Source of the DNA: Thelephora terrestris
Lineage: Eukaryota; Basidiomycota; Agaricomycetes; Thelephorales; Thelephoraceae
Direction of reading: 5' to 3'
Length of the DNA stretch: 64,000 nt
NCBI GenBank assembly: GCA_015956445.1
Contig: WIUZ02000004.1
Location: 1,054,001 to 1,118,000, forward strand
Positions 10,712-24,145 of the stretch are shown here, in pieces. The notes under the pieces were generated by a model. The model had not been told where the DNA came from, did no database searches, and worked only from the letters and a program-made list of their open reading frames with translations. Position numbers and translations under genes: made by a program. Numbering within the stretch: the first letter of the stretch is position 1; every line of letters starts with the position of its first letter.

Positions 10712-11928
10712 TCACTGCCTGAAGGGTTGACTGCGGATGAAGTTCCTTCTAGAATCGAGTTTTGACGGTGGGACATCGTAGGAGAAGATTGAGAACGTGG
10801 AGGGCGCCTTTGGTGTCTCCACTGTCTGGGGCAACTCGAAGTGAGACTGAGTGGGGGTGGAGAGCAAGCCTTCCTCGGAAGGAAGATCCTCTGATTCTTC
10901 CTTCTTCACTTGATTGGCAGTGAAGGGCGACTGGTAGCTATCCGCCATGATTGAGGGTGAAGAAACAGCAGGCTTCAGTCGGTTCGCCTCCTCTGGGTGG
11001 GAAGAGATCTCTTTGTTCGAGAGGACGGTAAAGGGAGCAGACTCGGAGGACTGCATCCGGGAACGAGAGTAAGGTTTCGTGTGAAGGGGAGTGTTCTGGG
11101 TGAGAAAGTTAGCTAACTCGGGAACAAGGGTGGTGGGAAAATTGAGATGTGCATACAGGATAGTACCTTCGCCGTGCCAAAGACGGGGACCAGGTCTGGC
11201 CATCGAGGTCACTGAATTCGAATTTGACAGAAGCAAATGATCGCAACAGTATCTGTCGCTCGTTCTAGCGCGAAAGAAGATCAGCAATGATGGAAGGAAC
11301 GGCGACCACCTCGTTGAGGGTAGCGTACCTCAGACATGGAGAATGCCATGGCTTCCTGTTGCCTCAGCTCTTCTGCGTATGCCTGGATCTCGTACATCCG
11401 TTGGCGTGAGCGTTGGCTATCGTGCTTCTGGGGCATAGAGTTGACAGTGAGTTGTTCCTTCTGTTTAGCCAACCGTTGTTCTTGTCTCCTGGGGATATCG
11501 GATGCTGGGGCAGTGGATGGCATGGCGGTTTGGATAGGAGAGGGGGATGGGGATATGAGAAACGCGTAACGTATCGCAGCGTAGAATAAGAGAGAAGCTG
11601 AGATAATGGCTTGGACAGACGGGGGCGTCTGGATAAACTGTGGCTTTATATGCAGAAGGAAGGTGAGGAGGCGAATTGACCTAGAAAGGGGCTTGGACGC
11701 TTGGACGGGTGTGAGGCGGGTAAACAATGTACTCACTTGGGCAGTGGAGCTTGAAGGGTCGTATACGTTGAGGGGACGTGCCGCGGAAATGGATGAGGAG
11801 GATAAGGAGTGCAAAGATAAACCCGGAGTGCTCTTCAGCGGCCGGTGGGTTGGAAGAAAAGAACGTTGGCTGGTGGGTGCGCTGGTTGTTATGCGAGGCA
11901 CCGGCCGGGACTGGCACCAGTCTGCCAT
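10712..11928 (-). CDS. Hypothetical protein, one membrane segment, four exons
   Basis: Unrecognised. From the ATG at 11928 a Ser/Pro-rich, presequence-like N-terminus (MADWCQSRPVPRITTSAP) runs to SSSTAQ. An 85-base phase-0 intron (gtgagt...ccacag) then leads to FIQTPPSVQ and a hydrophobic segment (AIISASLLFYAAIRYAFLI). This is followed by a charged helical region (RRQEQRLAKQKEQL, MYEIQAYAEELRQQEAMAF). After a further intron near 11252-11333 comes NERQILLRSFASVKFEFSDL, then an intron at about 11102-11165 and a disordered acidic C-terminus (KKEESEDLPSEEGL) ending at 10712. Splice phases agree. The N-terminus plus a single membrane span could mean a mitochondrial protein, but this is a guess. 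Confidence 0.55.
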
Positions 11929-12145
11929 GCCACGTGCTATTGTGTACGGCCACAACGTGCCGAGCCCTGCCGAGCCTCTTCGGACTTACCCGAGCATATT
12001 CCATCACTCAAAGAGTCACAGCCACAGTACAGGGTGACTGGGCCTCGGTCCGAGGCGGTGTTTCCCTACAGAACATACTCATAGAGATACTAGTACACCA
12101 GGTCCACATCTGTAGACCACACGTCCTCTACTGCCCTACACCGGT

Positions 12146-14238
<2,093 letters not shown>

Positions 14239-15730
14239 GGTGGTAAACGAGGGGGCAAATAAGAGGAACCAATCAAGTAGAAGTGGGAGGTCGACTTCCT
14301 GGCCCCCTATTATATGTAGGGCCCCTAGTAGCTACGTTTTATTCATCGTCAATTGCGTGATCGTAGCACTAGCAGCGCTCTCGGCGCCAATCCTCCTTCC
14401 CATGTTATAGATTCAACTTCGGTTTTCCATCTAAATGTTCTTTCATACAGAGGAATGACATCGGTCTTGGAATTTTCACCCGACCATACAACACGACACA
14501 CAGGACCTCTTTACCGACACCCTCCAGTACAAGCTGACATTAGAGATCCCCGATTTCAGAGCAGAAGCTGTTACTTGGATGGTTCCGGTTCCGCAGAGCC
14601 GCCAGGTCCCCGAGAGACCATACCTTTTACCTCGTACAATCGACATGGATCGCTGAAGGGAACATGAAAACAGATATCGCACTTACGTTCTCGTTGCCGC
14701 GGCCGTACCGTTGGGGATCACAATGTTGTACTGCGCTGGAAGAACACAACGCACTTCTGCGACAAAGAGAGGCGGAGCACAACTCTCCTAACGCAGGGGT
14801 AGGGGGGCACATTCATCCTCAGGACCCGGTGCGGGCAAAGGGTGTCTGGGAGCCCGTAGAAAAACACCCTCGCCGGATACACAGAGTCTTCATTTTTAGA
14901 CCAAGATGTGGGCGTGGTGCCCGAAACGAGAAGGAGGCGCGGGAAGATACATCGAGAGTGGAAGAACACATGGCGCACTCTTGTACCCCTTCACAAGAAG
15001 AGGGACCGGGTGTGTTTGACCAGTTTTTCGGAAGCACGCGGTTTGGTAGCATCTCGCCTTCGCCACCGCCACCGGCGCCCACTGTCGACACGAGTAAGAT
15101 AGCTGGTTGTGAATCAAGAAAAAATCTCCCAGAGTCCATGCGTTCATAGGCCTCCTTCTAGCGGTCAGGAAAAACCTGAGGAACGCTTGGTTGTGTTCGA
15201 AGAATCATTCCAGGGAGGGGTTCACCCTCGGGGAGGCCTCGGTTCAACAGACCGATAGCAAAGCTGGCCTTGGCCCTTGTAAGCAACGTTGAGGAGGGTT
15301 TCAGCAACTAAAACCCTGCGGATAGCTCATCGTTGTCAGACACGAAGTGTGCTGGAAAAGTGTGGTCGAGGACGGTGGATCCATTCTTGATTTAGATGTG
15401 GTTATTTTCATTTGCAATTCGTATGACGTCGGACCATATACCCGGTTAACAGTTTATCCTCCCCGAGGAGGGCGAGGGGAAGCGAAGGCGGATCGTCTTC
15501 CAAATGAGAATCTCTCGATTCTCTCGCCAGTGGCAACGGGTGGGTCTATATATATACTTTCAGCTTTTCCGCGGGAATCCGGATCCAGCTGAATGCGTTC
15601 AGATCGCGACAAAAACTGATATATTTCCCTACCACACAGCACACAGCTGGCAAGCTGTATGGATGCTCTCTGCGTATCGTACATTTAGAACAGAATCGAA
15701 ACCGTGGCCTTTGGGATTTCACGAGGCGGC
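14239..15730. other. Intergenic, about 1.5 kb
   Basis: Upstream of the O-acetylhomoserine sulfhydrylase gene and downstream of the Rieske-DUF455 gene. A plus-strand frame at 14664-15149 (161 codons) starts with ATG. It is matched by equally long frames on the other strand and has no recognisable domain, so I do not call it. Nothing else was seen. Confidence 0.45.
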
Positions 15731-17467
15731 TTATTCGTAGCCAATCGCGACCTTGGAAGCGTCTCCCATCTCTCCCTTCAAATCAGCATAGAACTCCTTC
15801 GTCATCCCGGCCTTGGCCCTGTCCTTCTCGTTGAATGGACCCCTGATGTCACCCCTCCATCCGCGCCGCACTTCCTCCCTGAACGTCTGGACCGGGTCTA
15901 TTCCCTTGTTCTTGCAGATCCAACTGAACCATCTGTGCCCGGCGGTGACATGTGTTACCTCATCCATATGGATGATCTCCAAAATCGCCACACTGTCCGT
16001 GTCGCCGGTCCGACGAAACTTCTCCACGGTCGCTGGATTGACGTCGAGCCCCCTAGCCTCATGAACGAGGTGGATAATGGCAAGCCTCGATAGCAACGAA
16101 TGAAAAGTGGCTTGAGCTGATTCCCATATACCAGCGCGGACGGCAAGCGAGCCGTAGGGGGTCCCGGGCGAAATCTCGGCTAGACGTTTCGTGAGCAGGG
16201 TAAAGTGCTTTGACTCGTCCAATGCGATCCTAGCCCAATCCGAGAAGAAAGCGTGAGGTAAGTCTTGGTTCGTGGGGCCGTAACGCGCAATAATATCCCA
16301 GCTGGGGGACAGATATAGGTAAGGTCGCAATCAACACGCCTTCCGAAGACGAGCTCACGAAAGATCAATACTGTGTAAGAGTAAATAAACGTCAAATCGT
16401 CCAAACCTTGCAGGGAAACTCACGCCCATTGCTCAATGTTTGCCAAAGCATGGAGTGTAGCGCCCTTGCTCTTTCGTCCAGAGGCCTTTTGAGAATATGA
16501 CATATGATTAATGTAGGCTTCGTCCCTAGGCGGGAGATCTGGAGGTTTCGGTGCATTCTTCAATTTGTGGCCTATCGACTTGAGTTCACCGGTTTGGAAG
16601 AGTTTCACCGCGTGTCGCGTACGCTCCACCTGTTTCGGGTCATGCGTAAGCGACACGAGGACGATAGCGAGGAAGAAGACTTACCTTGAGAGTAGGGTGT
16701 GGGGTATTGAGGATAAGCACGGCCCATTCGACGAGGGTCGTAGGGGGATCAACCTCAGGGACAACGGGTTCCAGCGGGGCTGAGGGCTCGATGACCCGCG
16801 GTGGGGCCAACGGAGTAACCTCATCGGCCGGGTTCGGAGGGGGGTCAGCGAAGTCTGAACGTGTCAATTAGCTCGCCCGAGTAGGCCTTCAGGCGGAGAC
16901 CTACCTTCGGAAACTGGTCGCAGATCCACCAGGTGCCACCCGGTGCCCCCTTGCGGCGCTTCAACCCAAACTTCCGCCTCCCCAGCTGTCTCTGGCTGTC
17001 TGACACGAACCTCATAGACGCAAGCTCGAAGCCCAGTGTCGCTCTTCCCAGTAGCGAGGTCAAAGTCATACCTATCACGTCGCGTTTAGCGAAACCTGGA
17101 AGGGAGACGACAAAAAGAAATTTTACCTGTGCCACGGGCATACGATAACCGTCGATGGCTCCTCCCCATCATCCCCGCAATACTCCTCAATATCAGCGTG
17201 GGACATATCAGCCCCCAAGTGCGGGCAGGCGGCCTCCATAGCGTACAATTGTTTGTAGGCCACATCGTTTATATTCTCTGATTCATTGTGGTTCGCAGAC
17301 GAGAGTCTGAACAAGATCAAGGAATGGTACTCTCCCAGCTCCGATCGAAGGGTTATGGAGAATCGAGTATGGGTGAGTGTGCGAGAGTAAGGTCCAAGGC
17401 TGACAAAAAGTTCAGTGAGCGAGCTTTGAGTAGAGGGGTAGGCTGACTGTATAAAGCCTTCCTCCAT
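15731..17467 (-). CDS. Rieske [2Fe-2S] domain fused to a DUF455 ferritin-like domain
   Basis: The N-terminal part carries a Rieske centre: CPHLGADMSH as the first C-x-H, and VIVCPWHR as the second C-x2-H. An intron (about 17048-17128) follows, then YDFDLATGKSDTGLRACVYE, the usual strand after the Rieske box. A Pro-rich linker (about 16700-16860) leads to the DUF455 domain: VEWAVLILNTPHPTLK, then LHALANIEQWA, WARIALDESKHFTLLTKRL, RLAIIHLVHEARGLDVNP, ILEIIHMDEVTHVTAGHRWF and DPVQTFREEVRRG. The E...DE..H and DE..H pairs are the expected ferritin-like di-metal ligands. About 480 aa, with four or five introns. The ATG at 17467 is the first one in frame with the Rieske domain. The domains are clear; no substrate is known to me. 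It probably acts as a soluble oxidoreductase or metal-dependent oxidase. Confidence 0.88.
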
Positions 17468-17736
17468 CGTAGTTTCCTTGCTGTGGTGGATTGCCAAGGT
17501 GAACGATGCGAGACGAGCGATTTAAATGGAGAAGCCGGGTGCAATGATTCACATGATTGCGGCAGAAAACATCAGCCAGACAAATTGCTACAGGAACAGA
17601 CAGGAACACTACCCCCAAAATGGACAAGTGTCCCGGGAGAACACGAAGGAAGAAGGGATACAGGATCTACGATCAACAACCCATAGCAAATACGGAGGTA
17701 AACCGTCAGAAAGCTCAGAGAGTCAGAAATACACGA

Positions 17737-18501
17737 TCAGTTGATGTAGTAAGCGAAAGCAGGTCCATCAGCACGAGCGAGGGAGGTGGGATACATCGGA
17801 CAAGGAAGATGCGTCGGAAGGTCGTCAGTGGTCGAGTCGGCTTGAAATCGATAATAGGGCGATGGCATATCTAGAACGTCCAAATCCAATGCAAAAGATA
17901 GAGGTGGTATCGTATATGCGGGCTTTTTTGCAAGCTCCGAGGTAGGAGTTTTCACAGGACCTGAGTAAGATCCGGTGGGTTTGGGATAACCGAACAGCCC
18001 GAGCGACATACTTGTGGTAGGACCGCCAGAAAAGAACAAGCCATCGTCTACTTCCTCCGGCGGCGCGAACTTGGTACGTTTTGGGATAGAGACCCGCTCG
18101 ATTTGAGAAACAGAGCTTGTCGAAGCGCGAGTGGGTTTGAAATGACCGTGATTGCCAGAAGTAGAGCCGAGGAGTTTCGAGGAAGACGGTACATAGTCAA
18201 TCATGAGCTGTTTATATGCAGTTTTTCTGGTGGGATTATAACGATCCAAGGGAGAAGAAGGGTTCGTCAATTCATAAGTCACGTCAGGAGAATCGTCCGG
18301 GTAAGCAGCAGGTGATGCATCTTGAGCGAGATAAGCGGGAGCAGGTCTGGATCTGGGAGCGCGACGTCGGTAGACTTTAGATCCTCTGAGACGAGGCGGA
18401 GAGTGGCTGGGGCGCTTGCTAAGGAGTCGTTTACGACGAGGAGACGGAGGCAGCCTATTCTGAGCAGCAGGACGATGAGGAGTCTTAGGGAGCTGGAACA
18501 T
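17737..18501 (-). CDS. Hypothetical disordered protein, single exon, 254 aa
   Basis: A single uninterrupted frame with protein-like composition: a very basic N-terminus (RLPPSPRRKRLLSKRPSHS, KVYRRRAPRSRPAP), a Ser/Pro-rich middle with SP and TP sites, and an aromatic C-terminus (SPYYRFQADSTTDDLP, PAFAYYIN). It recalls fungal nuclear or kinase-regulated disordered proteins, but I recognise no family. It sits in the same direction as the Rieske-DUF455 gene, 270 bases away. Confidence 0.65.
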   Translation of the reverse strand: MFQLPKTPHRPAAQNRLPPSPRRKRLLSKRPSHSPPRLRGSKVYRRRAPRSRPAPAYLAQDASPAAYPDDSPDVTYELTNPSSPLDRYNPTRKTAYKQLMIDYVPSSSKLLGSTSGNHGHFKPTRASTSSVSQIERVSIPKRTKFAPPEEVDDGLFFSGGPTTSMSLGLFGYPKPTGSYSGPVKTPTSELAKKPAYTIPPLSFALDLDVLDMPSPYYRFQADSTTDDLPTHLPCPMYPTSLARADGPAFAYYIN

Positions 18502-18733
18502 GGTGGTTGTGTCTCAAGAGGAGGATCGTGTCACAAGTCACAGAAAGGTAACCCTGGAATCAGAAACAGGTTCGTTCGACGAACACACAGAAGTAATACA
18601 GGCACAGAAACTATGTGAAACAAACACCTGGAAACACATTGAGGGACCGCGACGCGCTTCAACGCATCTGAGGGGCCAGGAACAAATTAAGTGGCTGCCG
18701 AGATGAACCGTCATTGTGGTTTCGCTCACCGGT

Positions 18734-19622
18734 TCAGATGGTATTCGGCAACATATCAATGCGCGTCCTGAGAACCTCGAGGTAGAACCTGTAAGTCTCA
18801 AGTTTCCTCCCTCCCCTCCTACACGAGTTCATAGTGCATTCCCCACCCTCGATCGCATCCACAATTGGTGCCAGGAAGTCGAGCGAACACACGATCTTCG
18901 ACGTGGGACGCACAGACAACTCGTCCCTCGCTTTCCTCTTGAATTCTTCGTGCCACTTCTCCACGTATGCCCGGCAGGCCGAACACACGGGATTCCGTGG
19001 AGCTACATCGTCCAACAATCGCTGAGCACCTTGAGCGCGTTCCAAATGGAATATCAAGAGGCGTCTGTAATTAGCGGTGGAGATAGCATTCAAGGTGTCA
19101 GCGGTTGGGGAGTTGATGATATCCAGTCCAAGGGTATAACCGGAAGCTGTCTTCATCTGCTCTTCGAACCCCCAGCGCGTGGCGATGGCGTAAGCCTGTA
19201 AAGGGTCTTTCTCAAGGAGGTCCGGCTGGACAAGCATTTTACGCAAACGAGACAGGGCGACCGCAATCTCGTACTTCATCGCAGCATCCAATACCGGTGC
19301 GAGCTCGTCAAGAGATCTCAGATTTGGGCTGCCAACACAATCCGCATGTTATTTCGTACGATGGCTGATTTATGCGAAGACCTTACCCTTCTACTGGGTA
19401 TATCAGCCTCAGTAATGCCTCGACGGTGTTCGCGTCCTCGGATAAATCACAGACCGGGGTAGATTTCTCCGCTCCCGGTTGCGGTAACGAGAACATGGTC
19501 TCGAAAACCGGAGATGCGATCGATAGGATCGCTCTGTGAGCCCGAAACTCAGCGACTGCCTTCTGACCACCAGATCGCAGGATAATGTCTGCAGTAGGCG
19601 AATTGTTGAAGTCGTGTGGCAT
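18734..19622 (-). CDS. BTB/POZ domain protein
   Basis: BTB fold for protein-protein interaction, common in large numbers in Agaricomycetes. From the ATG at 19622: SPTADIILRS, FRAHRAILSIASPVFETMFS, LSEDANTVEALLRLIYPVEG. A 66-base intron (gtaagg...ttggcag) then gives PNLRSLDELAPVLDAAMKYE. The C-terminal helical half (DPLQAYAIATRWGFEEQMKT, DTLNAISTANYRRLLIFHLE) matches the module repeated in the gene at 25772. A Cys pair CSAC and a second pair ECTMNSC near the end might bind a metal. The start lies only 63 bases from the divergent dioxygenase gene. The role is probably adaptor or transcriptional; no DNA-binding domain is seen. Confidence 0.85.
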
Positions 19623-19685
19623 CGTAGAGAGGGAGACGTGGGGGGATATCCGGAAGAAGATCCGTCGGTTTGAGTTCCGAACACG
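19623..19685. promoter_or_regulatory. 63-bp divergent promoter between BTB and PhyH-like genes
   Basis: The two start codons at 19622 (minus) and 19686 (plus) are separated by only 63 bases, so the 5' leaders must overlap the regulatory sequence or each other. If the BTB gene has an upstream in-frame start, the two coding regions would overlap head to head. Confidence 0.5.
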
Positions 19686-20766
19686 ATGATCGCCGACGAT
19701 ATTGAATCCCTCTATGACAAGCAAGGGTATGTCATTGTCCCTGGCTTGATCCCCACGGGGCTCCACGCACAGCTGCGAGAGGCTGCCGAGCGGGTCATTG
19801 CCAAAACTAGGTCAGGACAATGGCTGCATCGGAGGACAGTCGGGAAACAGTTCCCCCCGTACGATAACAACAACCCTGATTCTTGGGGCGTCCAACACCT
19901 CATGCACCCAGATCTCGGAGAACCCATCTTTGCGGAATGGTACACTTCAGAGGTTCTGGTTCGAACAGTTTGCAGACTGCTCAACTGTGGCGAAGATAAA
20001 CTGCAGATGGGTGTGTTGAAGGGCCAAGAACCTATTCCCCGAACTCAACCAATACTCCAGAATTGTTTAATCTGCTGGTAAATCCCGAATCCCACGACTT
20101 TGCCCTGCGGTGGCACCGTGACGATATACGGGAGACCGCCTCTGAGGATGAGGAACAGCAGACTCTCGCCGTCTGGCACCACGGTGTGAGTACGGCTGCC
20201 CTCCTCATGGGATACCCGTCCGTCTCACAGCGTCACAGATCCAATGGAACACGTAGGTATTGCCTACAGCTCCAGGCTGGTCACAGCTCACGATCAGTAG
20301 TGCCCTATATGAGGATCGGTGCCTCTACATTGTCCCTGGATCGCACGAACGCCCAAGAACGGAGGCCCAAAGAGCTCTATCATCCACATCTGAGCCCCCC
20401 GAAAACCCTCTGGACATGCCAGGATCCATCCAAGTCATCCTGAGATGTGCGTCTGATAATCCCCTCAGGCGGGGCTGACGCGGAATTTGTTTAGCCGGAG
20501 AGACCGTGTTTTACAACTCAAACATCCTCCATTGCGCGACATACAACCCGAGAATGAAGAGGGCAACGTTGCACGCATGCATGGGAGAAACATCTGGAGG
20601 GTCGACAAGGGCTCGTAACATCCTTCAACACGGGTTGAACTGGATGAAAGAGGACAGGTTCAAAGATACGCTGCAGGAGGGGCGTCCAAGGGATATGTTG
20701 AAGAGATTGGTACAAATGCAAGCAGGATTCGAAGAGTCGGAAATAGGGTATTCGCAAGTCAATTGA
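19686..20766 (+). CDS. Phytanoyl-CoA dioxygenase (PhyH)-family Fe(II)/2-oxoglutarate oxygenase
   Basis: Family of non-haem iron hydroxylases acting on lipids and other small molecules. N-terminus IESLYDKQGYVIVPGLIP is the typical PhyH opening. The iron ligands are visible: the H-x-D of LRWHRDDIRE and the distal His of NSNILHCATYNPR, with the Arg that holds 2-oxoglutarate. DRCLYIVPGSHERPR is the family's PGSH block. Introns at about 20008-20058, 20189-20241, a third near 20254-20301 and one near 20445-20493 all join in phase, leaving an exon of only about a dozen bases between the second and third. The length of about 300 aa is normal. The substrate is unknown. The 3' end faces the convergent SAP-like gene. 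Confidence 0.88.
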
Positions 20767-20910
20767 ACAGCGGAATTACAAACAGTTCAGAATACAAACA
20801 CACACGCTGGTCTGTACCCATGCTTGTCACAATATAGACTGCGTCAAGTTGAAAATAGGTATCAGCCGCCCGCGTTTCCTGACGAAATCCAAGGACTCAC
20901 AACAGGTTCC

Positions 20911-21361
20911 TCACCGTGACGACCTGGCTTTCGCGGAGGGTCGTCTGGTTCTCCTGGAGCCAGGGGCCAAAACGACCCCTTGAAACGCGCCACCGCTCCG
21001 GCGGCCGTTCCTTTTCGACCTCACAGGCCCGACATCACTGCTGCGAGAGGCCTTCTCCTGCGCGGCGGCTTTATCTTCGGCTTGTTCCTTGCTAGCGACC
21101 TCCTGGTACTCCTGTATAGTTTCCTCCACTGCCCATGTTCGGCATGAGTAAATGCTCCAAACACACAAGACGCGTAGTCCTTCCAACAAAATGGCTTGAC
21201 AAGACCGACTCACGCCCTTTTTCCGTCACGGCGGTCAACACGTTGACCATTCCTTCCCTTTTGCGAAGGGAGCGGGCAACTGGTATTCCAAGGTCGTTGA
21301 CGATCGAACGTAATGTCTCGGCTTTGAGGTTATCCCACGGGAACGTGTTTTGACTGGGCAT
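20911..21361 (-). CDS. Small SAP-like protein
   Basis: From the ATG at 21361, FPWDNLKAETLRSIVNDLG followed by IPVARSLRKREGMVNVLTAV looks like a SAP-type helix-turn-helix, a fold used in DNA or RNA binding. A phase-1 intron (gtgagtcgg at about 21210, acceptor catgggcag near 21128) joins to a charged coiled segment (LEETIQEYQEVASKEQAEDK). A basic Gly/Arg-rich tail (VRSKRNGRRSGGAFQG, SRRTRRPSAKARSSR) ends at 20911. About 130 aa. Nucleic-acid binding is inferred from the fold-like sequence and the tail. A GGT/GTT-rich trinucleotide tract (about 21362-21420) lies just upstream of the start. Confidence 0.65.
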
Positions 21362-21669
21362 GGCGGTGGTGGTTGTGATTATGGTGATGAGGGTGGTGGT
21401 GGTTGTAGTGGTAGCGGTATCTGAACGCGCTTGTGGCGGAGGACCCACCACATTAATTCCCGTTTCTGGCTTTGAACCTTAGTCACACTCAGGCAGGTCA
21501 CCAAGATCCTATGCTAATTCGTAACTGTTATGGATGTCGGAAGATGATATACACACTGCATGGGTAACACTTTTAACAAATACGGTGTACAGTTGATGGC
21601 CAAGACGACAAATGGAACAACATTCAAGAGGAAAGAGGTCCAGGTCCAGGGAATGACAAGTAGAGGGAA
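21362..21669. other. Short intergenic with trinucleotide-rich tract
   Basis: Between the SAP-like gene start and the exchanger gene stop. Bases 21362-21420 are an imperfect GGT/GTT/GAT repeat (CCA/ACA on the coding strand), a probable 5' leader. No other gene was seen. Confidence 0.45.
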
Positions 21670-23657
21670 TCATAATAGACCAGTGACAAGTCCGTTGGTG
21701 GCACCTCCCCCAGCCGCCTCATTTGCAAGTGCTGTAGCAACGGTTGTTGTACAGGCGAGCATCACCTTTTGCCCGGGTTGACCAACATAGAACCAGGTCC
21801 ACAGGGCGATGATCATGTAGAACCCAATCATGATCAAGCCCTCGACCTTGGGGTAACGTGTTCATTAGTCGATGAGAGGATCAAGGTATATGCTTGACGC
21901 ACCCAATTAGTCTTGGCATCCGCAATAACGTGGTTGACAAGAAACGCGCTGCTAATGAGGACCGCGACTTCGTAAAGGTCTAGGGAGGAAAACGACTCGG
22001 CGGACAATCCCTATTCGGGGGTACAACACACACCGAAAAGCATGTGGAGGGGTTTGTTGACCCACCAAGCCAAGAGAACGAAGAATGGCATCCAGAAAAG
22101 GGAAAACTGGATGCTCAGATCGATTGCACGAGCTTTCGCCAGCTCCGAAGGAACTTGAGGCTTGCCCCAATAGTACTGTAGGCTGGTTCGCAGAAAGTAA
22201 ACCTAGGCGGGGATCAGTGGAATATACTGATCGAAAGGGTGATTTTCATACCACTGCGACAGCACCATCGGCAGCAAAACTGACGAGGGGCAAAAGTATG
22301 AGGCCAAACCATCTAAAACAAACATAAATCAGTGAAATCGCATATCAGTATCCCAGGACGCACTCCTCCGTGATGTTTCTACTATCGCGCACGTTTTGAA
22401 GACTATCCACAAGGAACTCGGCAGTGACGCCCATGAGCGCAATAGTAATTATGATGGTGCCAAGGCAAACCCATGAGTTGACTTTCGGCTCCGCCTCCCT
22501 GAGTTCGCGCTCCATGTTCCTTAGCGCTTCGGGGGCCGTTGGATGGAGTTCGAGAGCATTGTCCTCCCCCGGTGGGTTGGTCAGGAAGATACGAGAACAG
22601 ATGTAGCTGTTGTTGCGGTGAGAGTCGGACCTAGGCCAACGGTGACCCCAATGACCTACATGACAAGGAGAATAACCGCGGTGCCCCTGCTGAAGTGGAG
22701 GAAACTCGCGCGCAACTCATCCGATGGTAGCGTTGTAGCTTCCGAGGAGAGGGTTGAGCCATCCAATGCCGAAAATAGGGCAGTTGGCAGGAGGATGCTC
22801 ATCGCTCTAAGTGAATGTCTCGGTCCAAGGGCGGCTTGTAGCAAGGTGGTTACTCACCCGACTGTCAAGAGAGAGTTATTGAGCTGCGACAGATGAGGGT
22901 GAAGATGCTGTTCCCAGATGCCTGACCCTCCAATCAGAAAGGCAGTGCCAGGGATGAGCAACAAGTGCAGGACAATGACACCAATGATAGTAGACTGGAG
23001 GATTTTCAGCCTGTAGGCAATCAGGAAGTAAACGCTAGAGCACATTCTGTTTACTCACTCGCACTTCAGTAGGAGGATGATCGCTAGGGTGGCCTCGACA
23101 GCATTGTTAAGAGTGATTATGAGCAGATCACCCAGGCTCAATCCAAGGTATAGCGCCATTTGCTCTCCACACCAATCGAAGATTTTTTCCAAAGGGATGA
23201 TGGAAACAAAACATACTGACCCAATCAGTAAATTAAACCGAGCTTCGACCGAGGGGAGGGTACACACATGCAAAAGTCATGTTTTGATCCCAGCGTTTCA
23301 AGTGGGAAAGCCAAGCAAACGGAAGGAAAAGTAACAAGGCATTCAAGTCTGGGATCCGAATGAGAGCCCAAGGACGGCCACAACGATGGAAACTAACGCA
23401 CAAGAAGATGCAACGACGGCCTTGACACTTTGGAGAAAACCTATGCGTTTGCGTCCGTGTCCGTTGAAGCGTGCCCAGGCATTTCTCCGAATCGAAGTCA
23501 AAGAACGACCCTGCCCGAGTCCGACATTTGTCGAATCGTCAGACTGGATGTGGGTGGGCAAGTTCTGACCGTCTCCATCGGTCGAGACTCGCTCCGATGC
23601 GATGGCAAGCTCCTCTTCCATCCCCAACGGCTTCTCGGAGGGAGATTTTGTGGCCAT
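21670..23657 (-). CDS. Divergent Ca2+/H+ (CAX/VCX1-family) exchanger
   Basis: Multi-pass cation/proton antiporter of the vacuolar CAX type by overall order: a cytosolic N-terminus (MATKSPSEKPLGMEEELAIA) and a membrane segment (SVKAVVASSCALVSIVVAVL). Then come IPLEKIFDWCGEQMALYLG with SLGDLLIITLNNAVEATLAI (c-1 repeat), LKILQSTIIGVIVLHLLLIP, HLSQLNNSLLTV and SRGTAVILLVMY. The second half has VCLGTIIITIALMGVTAEFL, WFGLILLPLVSFAADGAVAV, IDLSIQFSLFWMPFFVLLAW and VIADAKTNWVEGLIMIGFYM. At least eight short introns. The order matches CAX, but the usual GNAVE and GNAAEH signatures read NNAVE and SFAADG, so transport activity is doubtful. See findings. Stop at 21670. Confidence 0.8.
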
Positions 23658-24145
23658 GAGTGATTGTAGCAGGGAGAGTTGTTCCAGCAACGTTTCCTGA
23701 GACGCCGTTCATTTTAAATGGCTTGATGCCAGGGTATAAGCCTGGCGGTGGCACGCTGAGGTGTCTGTCATCTTGGTCTCGCTTGGCTCATTGCCAAGAG
23801 AAACGTCCACTGATGGTCACCGGGAAATGCCGGCGTGTTCTCTCTGGAGCCTTGAGTCCGCTGACAGTGTGGCGACTGGTATCTTCAAAACAAAGGCTGG
23901 TGGCACTGTTGCAACCCCTCGGACAACCTCAGCAAGCGTGCATCGCAACAACTTCATTGCGTTTGAAACGCATATAGGCGCAGATTGCATTGTGACCGTT
24001 TGCGGATGTTGGACATTGATCATTATTATATGTCGAACGTAACGTCCACGCTCAATAGTAAAGCCTTGGAAATTTAGCCCCGCCCTCCAGGTTTGTCCGA
24101 GCCTGTGCGTACGTAGAACAAAAGAACGAATGGGTAAAAGTCTAT
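23658..24145. other. Intergenic between exchanger and AUR1 genes
   Basis: Upstream of the exchanger and downstream of AUR1. Overlapping frames on both strands have no domain character. An AT-rich patch with alternating TTATTATATG near 24022 is all I note. Confidence 0.4.

Noticed and set aside
14664-15149. Plus-strand 161-codon ATG frame
   Set aside because: Frames of similar length exist on the opposite strand, no recognisable domain and no neighbour or splice support.
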